A DNA stretch of 64,000 bases from Pseudorhizobium flavum (GTDB taxonomy: Bacteria > Pseudomonadota > Alphaproteobacteria > Rhizobiales > Rhizobiaceae). The stretch is taken from NCBI RefSeq assembly GCF_902502825.2, contig NZ_LR723670.1, forward strand, positions 3,991,911 to 4,055,910, in the 5' to 3' direction. Below the pieces are notes generated by a model. The model saw only the letters and a list, made by a program, of their open reading frames with translations. It was not told where the DNA came from and searched no databases. Positions 27,563-36,593 of the stretch are shown here, piece by piece. Within the stretch, counting starts at the first letter, position 1. Every line of letters begins with the position of its first letter. The position numbers and the translations under genes were made by a program.

Positions 27563-29575
27563 CTATTCGAACTCCATGATAAGCTCGTCCACCGCGAGGC
27601 TCTGCCCGGCGCTGGCGGCGATGTGCTTGACCACGCCCCGCCGCTCGGCCTTCAGGACGTTTTCCATCTTCATCGCCTCGACGCTGGCAAGCGTCTGGCC
27701 GGCCTCGACGGTATCGCCCTGCTTCACCACGATCGACGTGATGACGCCCGGCATGGGGCAGAGCAGCATCCTGGACGTATCCGGCGGCAGCTTGACCGGC
27801 ATGAGGCGGGCAAGTTCGGCGACGCGCGGGCTGCGGACGCGCGCGGTTACGTCAATGCCGCGCCAGCGGAGCCGGATCGCCGTGCCGACGAGATCGACCT
27901 TTACGCCGAGCGTTACGCCGTCGACGTGGAAGCGGGCATGGGACTGACCGGGAACCCAGCCACCGGTGATGGAGGCGGTCGCACCGTCGGCGAAGCGCGC
28001 GATGATCCCATCTGCCGACATATCCACTGTCAACGGATAGTCGCGCTGCGCCAGGGTCACGACCCAATCTCGCCCGACGACACGACGGTGATTGCCGATC
28101 GTCCCCGTTATCTGCACCGCCCGTTCCTGCAGCATCTGATTGAGGTAGGCAGCGATCGTCGCAAGCTTGCGCGCCGAATCCGCGTCAGGCGTGACGCCCG
28201 AGAAGCCTTCCGGAAATTCCTCGGCGATGAAGGCTGTGGTGAGCCGGCCCTCGCGAAAGCGCGGATGTTCCATCACGGCAGAGAGGAAGGGCAGGTTGTG
28301 GCCGATGCCTTCAACCTCGAAATCGTCCAGTGCATCGCTCATGGCGCCCACCGCCTCGAGCCGGCTGGGCGCCCAGGTGCAGAGCTTGGCGATCATCGGA
28401 TCGTAATACATGGAAATTTCGCCGCCCTCGAAGACGCCGGTATCGTTACGCACCACCGTCCCGTCCGCCTGCGTGCCTTCGGCTGGCGGGCGGTAGCGGG
28501 TGAGTCGGCCGATCGAGGGCAGGAAGTTCCGATAGGGATCTTCTGCATAGAGCCGGCTTTCGACCGCCCAGCCGTTGAGCTTCACGTCCTCCTGCCCGAA
28601 GGAGAGCTTCTCGCCGGCCGCGACGCGGATCATCTGCTCCACCAGGTCGATGCCGGTGACGAGCTCGGTGACAGGGTGCTCCACCTGCAGTCGGGTGTTC
28701 ATCTCGAGGAAGTAGAAGTTGCGGCTTCCGTCGACGATGAACTCTACCGTGCCGGCGGAATGGTAACCCACGGCTTTCGCAAGCGCGACGGCCTGCTCGC
28801 CCATGGCGCGGCGGGTCGCCTCGTCGAGGAAGGGCGAGGGTGCCTCCTCGATAACCTTCTGGTTGCGGCGCTGGACCGAGCATTCGCGCTCGCCGAGATA
28901 GAGGACGTTGCCATGCTTGTCGCCGAGCACCTGGATCTCGATGTGGCGCGGCTCGGTGACGAATTTCTCGATGAAGATGCGGTCGTCGCCGAAGGAACTC
29001 TTCGCCTCGTTCTTCGACGATTGGAAGCCCTCACGTGCCTCCGCATCGTTCCAGGCGATCCGCATGCCCTTGCCGCCGCCGCCGGCCGAAGCCTTGATCA
29101 TCACCGGATAGCCGATAGATGCGGAAATCCGCACCGCCTCATCGCCATCCTCGATCAGCCCCATGTGGCCGGGAACGGTGGAGACGCCGGCCTCCGCCGC
29201 GAGCTTCTTCGACGTGATCTTGTCGCCCATGGCCTGGATGGCATTGACCGGCGGTCCGATGAAGGTCACGCCTTCCTTCTCCAGCGCCTCGGCGAAGGCC
29301 GGGTTTTCCGACAGGAAGCCGTAACCCGGATGGACTGCATCGGCACCCGTCTGGCGTATGGCATCGAGGATCTTGTCGATGACGATGTAGGACTGGGACG
29401 AGGGCGCGGGGCCGATATGCACCGCCTCGTCCGCCTGGCGCACATGCAGCGCATCACGGTCGGCGTCGGAATAGACCGCGACGGTGGCGATCCCCATCTT
29501 CTTCGCGGTCCGGATGACGCGACAGGCGATCTCGCCGCGGTTTGCAATGAGGATCTTCTTGATTGTCACCGTCAC
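27563..29575 (-). CDS. pccA: Propionyl-CoA/acetyl-CoA carboxylase biotin-containing alpha subunit
   Basis: A 670-residue protein with a biotin carboxylase N-terminal half (ATP-grasp: KASAGGGGKGMRIAW, then EMNTRLQVEHPVTE) and a C-terminal biotinyl domain. The biotin lysine is in EAMKMENV near residue 635. It carboxylates biotin with bicarbonate and ATP; the pccB subunit transfers the carboxyl to propionyl-CoA, giving methylmalonyl-CoA. The start is a GTG that overlaps the stop of the previous small gene (GTGA, 29572-29575), so the two are translationally coupled. With pccB and the mutase it forms the propionate-assimilation block. Confidence 0.95.
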   Translation of the reverse strand: MTVTIKKILIANRGEIACRVIRTAKKMGIATVAVYSDADRDALHVRQADEAVHIGPAPSSQSYIVIDKILDAIRQTGADAVHPGYGFLSENPAFAEALEKEGVTFIGPPVNAIQAMGDKITSKKLAAEAGVSTVPGHMGLIEDGDEAVRISASIGYPVMIKASAGGGGKGMRIAWNDAEAREGFQSSKNEAKSSFGDDRIFIEKFVTEPRHIEIQVLGDKHGNVLYLGERECSVQRRNQKVIEEAPSPFLDEATRRAMGEQAVALAKAVGYHSAGTVEFIVDGSRNFYFLEMNTRLQVEHPVTELVTGIDLVEQMIRVAAGEKLSFGQEDVKLNGWAVESRLYAEDPYRNFLPSIGRLTRYRPPAEGTQADGTVVRNDTGVFEGGEISMYYDPMIAKLCTWAPSRLEAVGAMSDALDDFEVEGIGHNLPFLSAVMEHPRFREGRLTTAFIAEEFPEGFSGVTPDADSARKLATIAAYLNQMLQERAVQITGTIGNHRRVVGRDWVVTLAQRDYPLTVDMSADGIIARFADGATASITGGWVPGQSHARFHVDGVTLGVKVDLVGTAIRLRWRGIDVTARVRSPRVAELARLMPVKLPPDTSRMLLCPMPGVITSIVVKQGDTVEAGQTLASVEAMKMENVLKAERRGVVKHIAASAGQSLAVDELIMEFE

Positions 29576-29949
29576 ACCTCGAATACGTCTTCAAAGGACT
29601 CCGGGAAACTCTGCCGCGCGACCTTCTCGTTGATCATCAGCAGGGCCTCGTAGGAGGTAGGGTCGAAATCCTTTTCGGCGGGCACGATCTCGCGTCCGAA
29701 CAGGAGGTTGATGCGCGCGGCGTCGAGATTGCCGCGTTCGAAGGGTTCGTCGCCGAAATGATGCCAAAGCGCATGCAGGAAGGCCGCGTCGATGCGGTGC
29801 TCCTTGGTGCCGGGCCTGCCGTGGCGGGGTAGCGCCTTGATCGGCGTCACCCCCTTCGGATTGGCCCGGCGGATGGTAAACTGGACGCCGGTCCCCGGCA
29901 TGCCAGAGGGAAAACCTCGGTGCTTGGTCATGTCGGGCAGGTTTGCCAT
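29572..29949 (-). CDS. Conserved-looking small protein coupled to pccA, unknown function
   Basis: A 125-residue soluble protein with AAGGAG before its ATG. It is clearly translated: it overlaps pccA by 4 bases and follows the YghU-like gene by 11 bases. No signal peptide or membrane segment is visible. A central AAFLHALWHHFGDEPFERG stretch and a C-terminal ESFEDVFEV tail stand out. I do not recognise the family. Its position suggests a role in the propionyl-CoA carboxylase step or its quality control, which is inference only. Confidence 0.75.
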   Translation of the reverse strand: MANLPDMTKHRGFPSGMPGTGVQFTIRRANPKGVTPIKALPRHGRPGTKEHRIDAAFLHALWHHFGDEPFERGNLDAARINLLFGREIVPAEKDFDPTSYEALLMINEKVARQSFPESFEDVFEV

Positions 29950-29960
29950 CCTCGTCTCCT

Positions 29961-30890
29961 TCAGACCTTGGCTGTGGGATCGCCGCCGAACTTGTCCTGG
30001 GTCTTCGTCTCGAAGTCCGAGGCGTCGTGGCGCTCGAGCAGCTGGCTTGATGGGTCACCGGAGGTGCGGTTGACCATGAAGCCGCGTTTTACGCCAGTGC
30101 GCTCGCCGACCTGCTTCGTCCAGCGCTGCACGTGCTCATACTCGTCGACCGAGAGGAAATCGCCGGCGTCGTCATAGGCATCCTTCAGCGCCAGGCGGCC
30201 GTACCATGGCCAGATCGCCATGTCGGCAATCGTGTAGGTGCTGCCGGCCATGTACTCGTTCTCCGCCAGGTGGCGGTTGAGAACGTCCATCTGCCGCTTC
30301 ACCTCCATGGCGTAACGGTTGATGGCGTATTCGATCTTCATCGGCGCATAGGCGTAGAAATGCCCGAAGCCGCCGCCGAGGAAGGGGGCCGAGCCCATCT
30401 GCCAGAACAGCCAGTTCAGCGCTTCGGTGCGTGTCCGCGTTTCCGTCGGCAGGAAGGCGCCGAACTTCTCCGCCAGGTAAACCAGGATCGAGCCAGATTC
30501 GAAGACCCGCAGAGGCTTGCCGCCGTCCTTCGGCCGGTGGTCCATCAGCGCCGGGATCTTCGAGTTCGGATTGACCTCGACGAAACCGGATCCGAACTGG
30601 TTGCCATCGCCGATACGGATCAGCCAGGCATCGTATTCGGCGTCCGAATGGCCGGCGGCGAGCAGTTCCTCCAGCATGATGGTGACCTTGACCCCGTTCG
30701 GCGTGCCCTGGGAATAGAGCTGCAGCGGATGCTTGCCGACCGGCAGATCCTTGACATGCGTCGCACCCGCGACCGGCCGGTTGATGCTGGCAAACGCGCC
30801 GCCGTTCCCGGGCTCCCAGGTCCAGACCTTCGGCGGGACATAGCCGGCAGGGAGGTTCTTCTCGGGCGGAAACTTCTCGGTGTCGGTCAT
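29961..30890 (-). CDS. yghU: Glutathione S-transferase family disulfide-bond oxidoreductase, YghU-like
   Basis: A 309-residue protein with the long N-terminal extension typical of YghU. An Asn/Pro-rich opening (VPPKVWTWEPGNGGAFASIN) is followed by a thioredoxin-like domain (LQLYSQGTPNGVKVTIMLEE) and a helical GST C-domain. YghU-class enzymes reduce disulfides with bound glutathione and have weak classic transferase activity. AAAAGG lies upstream of the ATG. It is inserted in the propionate operon between pccB and pccA, with an 11-base gap to the next gene. The reason for this placement is not evident. Confidence 0.9.
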   Translation of the reverse strand: MTDTEKFPPEKNLPAGYVPPKVWTWEPGNGGAFASINRPVAGATHVKDLPVGKHPLQLYSQGTPNGVKVTIMLEELLAAGHSDAEYDAWLIRIGDGNQFGSGFVEVNPNSKIPALMDHRPKDGGKPLRVFESGSILVYLAEKFGAFLPTETRTRTEALNWLFWQMGSAPFLGGGFGHFYAYAPMKIEYAINRYAMEVKRQMDVLNRHLAENEYMAGSTYTIADMAIWPWYGRLALKDAYDDAGDFLSVDEYEHVQRWTKQVGERTGVKRGFMVNRTSGDPSSQLLERHDASDFETKTQDKFGGDPTAKV

Positions 30891-31029
30891 GGGATCGATC
30901 CTTTTCTTAAGGGAGCGTCAGTGGGTGACACCGGGGATATAGGAAGGTCCGCTGCAGTTCGCCGCGGGCTGCAGTGCTTTTGATGCTCTCTTCAAGATTA
31001 TTCAGCCCTTCCGTCGTCGCGTCTGCCCT

Positions 31030-32562
31030 CTAAAGCGGGATCGTGTCATGCTTCTTCCAGTGCGTCGTCACCTGCTTGTTCCGGAGCGATGCAAACGCGC
31101 GGGCGATGCGGCGGCGGGAGGAATGCGGCATGATCACCTCGTCGATGAAGCCGCGTTCGGCGGCGACGAAGGGGTTGGCGAAGCGCTCCTCGTATTCGGC
31201 CGTGCGGGCGGCGATCTTTTCTGCGTCGGAAAGTTCGGAGCGGTAGAGGATCTCCGTCGCGCCCTTGGCGCCCATCACCGCGATCTCGGCGGTCGGCCAG
31301 GCATAGTTGATGTCCGCGCCGATGTGCTTGGACGCCATGACGTCATAGGCGCCGCCATAGGCCTTGCGGGTGATCAGCGTCACCATCGGCACGGTCGCCT
31401 CCGAATAGGCGAAAAGCAGCTTGGCGCCGTGCTTGATGACGCCGCCATATTCCTGCGCGGTGCCCGGCAAGAAGCCCGGCACATCGACCAGCGTCAGGAT
31501 CGGGATCGAGAAGGCATCGCAGAAGCGCACGAAACGGGCGCCCTTGCGGGACGAGTCGATGTCGAGGCAGCCGGCAAGCACCATGGGCTGGTTGGCGACG
31601 ACACCGACCGTCTGGCCCTCCAGCCGAATGAAGCCGGTGACGATGTTCTTGGCGAAGGCCTCCTGGATCTCGAAGAAGTCGCCCTCGTCGGCGATCGCCG
31701 CGATCAGTTCCTTCATGTCATAGGGTTTTGCCGCGCTATCGGGGATCAGGCTGTCGAGCCGCATCTCGATGCGGGACGGATCGTCATGGAAAGGCCTTAC
31801 CGGCGGCTTCTCCCGGTTGTTCAGGGGCAGGAAATCAAAGAGCCGTCGCGTCGCCTCCAGCGCCTCGATATCGTTCTCGTAGGCGGCATCGGCCACGGAA
31901 GATTTCTTCGTATGCGTGCCGGCGCCGCCGAGTTCTTCCGCGGTGACGATCTCGTTCGTGACGGTCTTCACCACGTCCGGACCGGTGACGAACATGTAGG
32001 ATGAATCGCGCACCATGAAGATGAAGTCGGTCATCGCCGGCGAATAGACGGCGCCGCCGGCGCAAGGTCCCATGATGACGGAGATCTGCGGGATGACGCC
32101 GGATGCTTCGGCATTGCGACGGAAGACTTCCGCGTAGCCCGCTAGTGACGAGACGCCTTCCTGGATGCGTGCACCGCCTGAATCATTGAGACCGATGACG
32201 GGAGCGCCGACGCGTACCGCCATGTCCATGATCTTGCAGATCTTCTGGGCATGGGTCTCGGAAAGGGAACCGCCCAGCACGGTGAAGTCCTGTGAAAAGA
32301 CATAGACCTGGCGGCCGTTGATCGTGCCCCAGCCAGTCACGACGCCGTCGCCGGCGATCTTCTGCTCGGCCATGCCGAAGTCGACCGCCCGGTGGGTGAC
32401 ATACATGTCGAACTCCTCGAAGGAGCCCTCGTCGAGCAGGACCTCGATCCGTTCCCGCGCGGTCAGCTTGCCCTTGCCGTGCTGCGCCTGGATGCGTCTC
32501 TCACCGCCGCCAAGCCTGGCTTCAGACCGGCGCTTCTCCAACTCATGCAGCACTGCGCGCAT
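31030..32562 (-). CDS. pccB: Propionyl-CoA carboxylase beta subunit (carboxyltransferase)
   Basis: ATG 32562 with GGGAG at 6-base spacing is chosen; the frame also opens at a TTG 6 bases earlier. The 510-residue carboxyltransferase has two crotonase-like halves: [20 protein letters not shown] and [20 protein letters not shown] in the first, and [20 protein letters not shown] and [18 protein letters not shown] in the second. These hold the acyl-CoA and biotin oxyanion sites. The gene diverges from a PccR-type regulator, an arrangement that matches propionate-regulated pccB in other alphaproteobacteria. Confidence 0.95.
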   Translation of the reverse strand: MRAVLHELEKRRSEARLGGGERRIQAQHGKGKLTARERIEVLLDEGSFEEFDMYVTHRAVDFGMAEQKIAGDGVVTGWGTINGRQVYVFSQDFTVLGGSLSETHAQKICKIMDMAVRVGAPVIGLNDSGGARIQEGVSSLAGYAEVFRRNAEASGVIPQISVIMGPCAGGAVYSPAMTDFIFMVRDSSYMFVTGPDVVKTVTNEIVTAEELGGAGTHTKKSSVADAAYENDIEALEATRRLFDFLPLNNREKPPVRPFHDDPSRIEMRLDSLIPDSAAKPYDMKELIAAIADEGDFFEIQEAFAKNIVTGFIRLEGQTVGVVANQPMVLAGCLDIDSSRKGARFVRFCDAFSIPILTLVDVPGFLPGTAQEYGGVIKHGAKLLFAYSEATVPMVTLITRKAYGGAYDVMASKHIGADINYAWPTAEIAVMGAKGATEILYRSELSDAEKIAARTAEYEERFANPFVAAERGFIDEVIMPHSSRRRIARAFASLRNKQVTTHWKKHDTIPL

Positions 32563-32650
32563 TCGCAACTCCCGAGGTTATACGCTCTTCCTTATTTGCT
32601 ACGCCTGTAGCGGAAAAGCATTGAACGCGTACAATTGCCAAATTATAAAA

Positions 32651-32679
32651 TCGCAAAGTTGAAATTGCGAAATTGCGAA
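32651..32679. promoter_or_regulatory. Probable PccR operator in the pccB/pccR divergent promoter
   Basis: ATTGCGAA occurs twice in tandem (32664-32671 and 32672-32679) and its inverse TCGCAA lies at 32651-32656. The repeats run up to the regulator's ATG at 32681. A TTGCGAAT is also present, inverted, at the pccB start. TTTGCAAA-like sites bind PccR in Rhodobacter, so this cluster is the natural operator, possibly for autoregulation. Confidence 0.6.
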
Positions 32680-32680
32680 C

Positions 32681-34090
32681 ATGGCGATTGGCAAGCTCTT
32701 CATCGGGCGGAAGGTACGGGAACTGCGGGCGGCGAGCAATGCGACGCAGAGCCAGTTCGCCGAACGCATCGGCATCTCGACAAGCTATCTGAACCAGATC
32801 GAGAACAACCAGCGCCCCGTGTCCGCCGCCGTACTCCTCGCCTTGGCCGACAAGTTCCAGCTCGACCTTGCGGAATTGTCGACCGGTGAATCCGACCGGC
32901 TGCTTTCGGCACTGGCGGAGGCGCTTTCCGATCCGCTCTTCGACAATTATGCGCCAAGCCTGCAGGAACTGAAGCTTGTGACGCAGAACGCGCCCGGGCT
33001 TGCGCATGCGCTGATCACCGTTCATCAGGCCTACAGGCGCAACAGCGAGCAACTGGCGAGCATGGACGACCGCCTCGGCCGGGCTGTTGCCGTGGAGACC
33101 ACCCCCTATGACGAGGTGCGCGACTTCTTCCACTTCGTCGACAACTACCTGCACGACCTCGACACGGAGGCGGAACGGTTGGCAGGCGAGCTTGGGCTGA
33201 GGGATAACAGCAGGCATGCGGTGCTGGCAGACCACCTCGAGCGGGCTTATGGCATCCGGGTCGTTTATCAGCCGATGGCGGAAAATGCGCTGCGCCGTTT
33301 CGATGCGGAAAGCCGCATACTGACCATCAACCCCTATGCGCCGGCCGAAACGCGTGACTTCCAGGCTGCGGTCCAGATCGCCCAGATGCATGCAGCCGAG
33401 AGGATCGACGCCATCGCAAGGGGCGCCGGGTTTCGGACGGATGAGGCGGTGGATGTCTGCCGCATCGGCCTGCACAATTATTTCGCAGGCGCCTTGATCA
33501 TGCCCTACCAGTCCTTCCTGCGGGCTGCACGCGAGTTGCGACATGATATCGAACTGCTTGCGGCGCGTTTCGGGGCGTCGCTGGAGCAGGTCTGTCACCG
33601 TCTGTCGACCCTGCAGCGGCCGGGTCTCAAGGGCGTGCCGATCTTCTTCGCCCGCATCGACCGGGCGGGCAACATCACCAAGCGCCACAGCGCGACCAAG
33701 CTGCAGTTCGCCCGCTTCGGCGCCGCCTGTCCGCTCTGGAATGCGCACCAGGCCTTCGAGGCACCGGGGCGGATCATTCGCCAACTGGCGGAGACGCCGG
33801 ACGGGGTGCGCTATCTCTGTGTCGCCATCCAGGTGAACAAGGGGCTCGGAGGCTTCCGCTCCCAGCAGCCGAGCTATGCCCTGGCGCTGGGCTGCGAGAT
33901 CTCCTACGCGGAGGCCTTCGTCTATGCGGACGACCTGAACCTGACGGACCGGGCGAGCTTCGAGCCAATCGGTATTTCATGTCGCATCTGCGAACGCGTC
34001 AACTGCGCAAGCAGGGCTGTGCCGCCGTTCCGCCGCAGGATTTTCGTCGATCCCGATCGACGCGAGACGACGCCCTATCGGATCGGCTAG
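32681..34090 (+). CDS. pccR: Short-chain fatty acyl-CoA regulator (PccR/RamB family)
   Basis: A 469-residue regulator. Residues about 9-63 form an XRE-type helix-turn-helix ([20 protein letters not shown]). The central part resembles ImmA/IrrE-like and DUF2083 regions of the ScfR family, and a Cys cluster, [12 protein letters not shown], stands near residue 432. Family members sense propionyl- or acetyl-CoA and activate carboxylase and glyoxylate genes. It diverges from pccB with a 118-base promoter. There is no recognisable Shine-Dalgarno before the ATG; the tandem operator repeats occupy that place, so translation may be leaderless or tied to autoregulation. Confidence 0.92.
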   Translation: MAIGKLFIGRKVRELRAASNATQSQFAERIGISTSYLNQIENNQRPVSAAVLLALADKFQLDLAELSTGESDRLLSALAEALSDPLFDNYAPSLQELKLVTQNAPGLAHALITVHQAYRRNSEQLASMDDRLGRAVAVETTPYDEVRDFFHFVDNYLHDLDTEAERLAGELGLRDNSRHAVLADHLERAYGIRVVYQPMAENALRRFDAESRILTINPYAPAETRDFQAAVQIAQMHAAERIDAIARGAGFRTDEAVDVCRIGLHNYFAGALIMPYQSFLRAARELRHDIELLAARFGASLEQVCHRLSTLQRPGLKGVPIFFARIDRAGNITKRHSATKLQFARFGAACPLWNAHQAFEAPGRIIRQLAETPDGVRYLCVAIQVNKGLGGFRSQQPSYALALGCEISYAEAFVYADDLNLTDRASFEPIGISCRICERVNCASRAVPPFRRRIFVDPDRRETTPYRIG

Positions 34091-34121
34091 AATCTGCAGG
34101 GAAACAAAGAGGATCGTGATC

Positions 34122-35165
34122 ATGCAGGCACTGGTACTGGAGGAAAAAGGCGTTCTGTCATTGCGGGACATCGACCCTCCGCTGACGGTCGGGCCAGACG
34201 ACGTGAAGATCGCCATCCACACCGTCGGCATCTGCGGCAGCGACGTCCACTACTACACGCACGGAAGGATTGGTCCGTTCGTGCTGCGCGAACCGATGAT
34301 ACTGGGTCACGAGGCTGCCGGAACGGTGGTGGAGGTGGGGAGCGCGGTGAAGCATCTGAACGTCGGGGACCGGGTTTGCATGGAGCCTGGCGTTCCAAAC
34401 CTCTCCTCACGTGCGTCGAAGCTCGGCCTCTACAATGTGGATCCGGACGTGCGTTTCTGGGCGACGCCGCCGGTGCATGGCGTGCTTGCCCCATTTGCCG
34501 TCCATCCGGCTGCCTTCACCTACAAGCTCCCGGACAGTGTCTCCTTTGCGGAAGGCGCCATGGTCGAGCCGTTTGCGATCGGCATGCAGGCAGCGACGCG
34601 GGCGAGAATTCAGCCGGGAGACGTGGCGGCGGTGATCGGCTGCGGACCGATCGGCATCATGGTGGCGCTGGCGGCACTCGCGGCCGGCTGCAGCCGCGTG
34701 TTCATCTCCGACCTCAGCAGCGAAAAGCTGGCGGTCGCAGAGCAGTATCCGGGCATCTTGCCGGTGAACATCCGCGAACGGCCGTTCGCCGAGGTCATCG
34801 CCGAAGCGACGGGTGGCTGGGGTGCCGACGTGGTGTTCGAAGCGAGCGGCAGTCCGCGGGCCTTCGATGGACTCTTCGATCTCGTCCGTCCCGGCGGCGC
34901 AGTGGTGCTGGTCGGGCTGCCGGTCGAGAAAGTCTCTTTCGATGTGGCCGGGGCGATCTCGAAGGAAGTGCGGATCGAGACGGTCTTCCGATACGCCAAC
35001 ATCTTCGACCGCGCACTGGAACTAATTGCGTCCGGCAAGGTCGACCTGAAGCCGTTGATCAGTGGCACCTACGACTTTACAGAGGCCATTGCGGCCTTCG
35101 AACGCGCGGCGGCAGGCAAGGCTTCGGACGTCAAGCTGCAGATCCGGCTGGCGGACGGGCCATAG
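34122..35165 (+). CDS. Zinc-dependent polyol dehydrogenase (xylitol/sorbitol dehydrogenase-like)
   Basis: ATG 34122 has AGAGGA 8 bases upstream; a GTG at 34116 is less likely. The 347-residue medium-chain dehydrogenase oxidises a polyol with NAD+. Catalytic zinc ligands are Cys in [10 protein letters not shown] and His-Glu in GHEAAG. The NAD fold is GCGPIG. The structural-zinc cysteine lobe present in many relatives is missing: the segment after CMEPGVP reads [13 protein letters not shown] with no cysteines. This is typical of the sorbitol/xylitol dehydrogenase branch. No transporter or kinase sits beside it. Confidence 0.85.
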   Translation: MQALVLEEKGVLSLRDIDPPLTVGPDDVKIAIHTVGICGSDVHYYTHGRIGPFVLREPMILGHEAAGTVVEVGSAVKHLNVGDRVCMEPGVPNLSSRASKLGLYNVDPDVRFWATPPVHGVLAPFAVHPAAFTYKLPDSVSFAEGAMVEPFAIGMQAATRARIQPGDVAAVIGCGPIGIMVALAALAAGCSRVFISDLSSEKLAVAEQYPGILPVNIRERPFAEVIAEATGGWGADVVFEASGSPRAFDGLFDLVRPGGAVVLVGLPVEKVSFDVAGAISKEVRIETVFRYANIFDRALELIASGKVDLKPLISGTYDFTEAIAAFERAAAGKASDVKLQIRLADGP

Positions 35166-35179
35166 TTCTCGCCTCGACC

Positions 35180-35194
35180 GGCTCAAAAAGAGCC
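35180..35194 (+). terminator. Short hairpin after the polyol dehydrogenase
   Basis: GGCTC (35180-35184), loop AAAAA and GAGCC (35190-35194) form a 5-bp stem followed by ATTTCC. It is a weak terminator candidate 14 bases after the stop. Confidence 0.4.
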
Positions 35195-35353
35195 ATTTCC
35201 AAACAAGTTTAGCAATCGGCTTAAGCGGATGCAGATGAGCATCGGCTAATAGTATCGGCATGGATGAGGCGCGACCTCATGGCATCATGCCCTTGCCGCC
35301 GGATGAGCCGGCAGAAGAAAGACAAGAACGGCTCAGACAGGCAAGGAAGCATC

Positions 35354-35920
35354 ATGTTCAGGAAGTTCGCAATCGCAGTTGCGGCGCTCGCCGCCATGGC
35401 AACCTCTGCAGAAGCAATCAGTCTCGGCGCCGCGCGCACCGCCAAGCCGCAAGCCTCGCGGACCGTTGCTGCGCCCGCGGGTTACCAGATTTTCTGCATT
35501 CGCAACCAGTCGGAATGTCGAGGCGGGGGAGCGTCCAAGGTCGCTTACACGTCAGGCACGGTGGCGCTGCTGCGCCGGGTGAACGACGCCGTCAACAATT
35601 CGATCCGCTATCGTTCGGAAAGCGCCGAGAGGTGGACGGTTGGGGGAACGTCGGGTGACTGCGAGGACTTCGCGCTGACGAAACGCAGCCGCCTCATTCG
35701 GGCCGGCATTCCGGCAGGAGCGCTTCGCCTTGCGACGGCACGAACCAGCCGCGGAGAACTCCATGCCGTCCTGATCGTCAAGACCGACAAGGGTGACTAT
35801 GTGCTGGACAATATCCGCAAGTCGATCGTGCTGAGGGCGCAATCAGGATACCGCTACCTCAAGGTCGCAACCAGCAACCCGAAGGTATGGCAGCCGGCAA
35901 GGGCCGGCCGCGAGATTTAG
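35354..35920 (+). CDS. Bacterial transglutaminase-like cysteine peptidase (BTLCP/DUF920 family)
   Basis: The start at 35354 has AAGGAAG upstream and opens a signal peptide ending TSAEAIS. The mature part holds the catalytic triad of the family: Cys103 in GDCEDFA, His137 in ELHAVLIV and Asp152 in YVLDN. LapG-type enzymes of this family cleave large adhesins such as LapA under control of c-di-GMP-bound LapD. Short exported homologues in rhizobia have no confirmed target. No adhesin or LapD gene is nearby. The exported location is clear. Confidence 0.85.
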   Translation: MFRKFAIAVAALAAMATSAEAISLGAARTAKPQASRTVAAPAGYQIFCIRNQSECRGGGASKVAYTSGTVALLRRVNDAVNNSIRYRSESAERWTVGGTSGDCEDFALTKRSRLIRAGIPAGALRLATARTSRGELHAVLIVKTDKGDYVLDNIRKSIVLRAQSGYRYLKVATSNPKVWQPARAGREI

Positions 35921-35964
35921 CAGCCGGCCCTCGTTAAGTCCGAAGGGTTGTCTTCCCGGCTGGA

Positions 35965-36330
35965 TCAGGTCGGGGAGGCCGGAACGGGTTCCGAGCCGCT
36001 ACCCGCCTCGCTCGCATCGCCATCAACCCCGCCACCGCCTAGTCCGCCACCACCAGCGGCCGTGCCTTCCAAGGCTTCGGCAGCAGCGACCTCGATCGCA
36101 TCAGCCTGGCCTGGTGCGGCGGCAAGCGCTGCGGCGACGATTTCGTCAGCAGCACCGGGATTGGCGAGGATCGCGGCTCTGACGATGGCGGGGCACGCAC
36201 CAGGCGAGCCGGCACATGCAGCGCCAACCTCGGCAGGCGTTGTTTGAGCCAGTGTCGGCTGCGCCATCAACATGCTCGTAGCGAAGACCGCCGCCGACAA
36301 TGAAAGCGTGGATTTCGAGAAGGCGCTCAT
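35965..36330 (-). CDS. Small exported Ala/Gly-rich protein, unknown function
   Basis: A 121-residue protein with a signal peptide (about 1-28, ending TLAQTT). The mature part is Ala-rich with a pair of cysteines in GAACAGSPGACPAIV, a helical Ala region (EIVAAALAAAPGQADAIEVA) and a Gly- and Ser/Pro-rich tail. A likely function is not visible. The gene is convergent with the BTLCP gene and stands alone; about 260 bases upstream separate it from the TRAP operon. Confidence 0.7.
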   Translation of the reverse strand: MSAFSKSTLSLSAAVFATSMLMAQPTLAQTTPAEVGAACAGSPGACPAIVRAAILANPGAADEIVAAALAAAPGQADAIEVAAAEALEGTAAGGGGLGGGGVDGDASEAGSGSEPVPASPT

Positions 36331-36593
36331 TGTTACATCCTTAAACTGGCTTCCGTCAGAAGCCGAAAAACCTCAACGCAGTTGAAACGAGCGCCCCCCA
36401 CCGAAGTTCCCCAGCGCTGTTCCAAATTTGCGGTAATTAATGACACAGGCGGAAGTAAAACTCAATACTGTGGAGACACGAACTTTTATATAGTATCAAG
36501 CCGGTGTTTGCTCCGATTCCCAAGTGAATTCCTAGTATTGGGAGGAGGATCAGCACACGTTGACGGAGCATAGCCGGCAGTGGATTGGCATGA

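Noticed and set aside
27623..29653. 676-codon plus-strand open frame opposite pccA
   Set aside because: Antisense shadow of pccA; composition is His/Asp/Arg-rich and has no family motifs.
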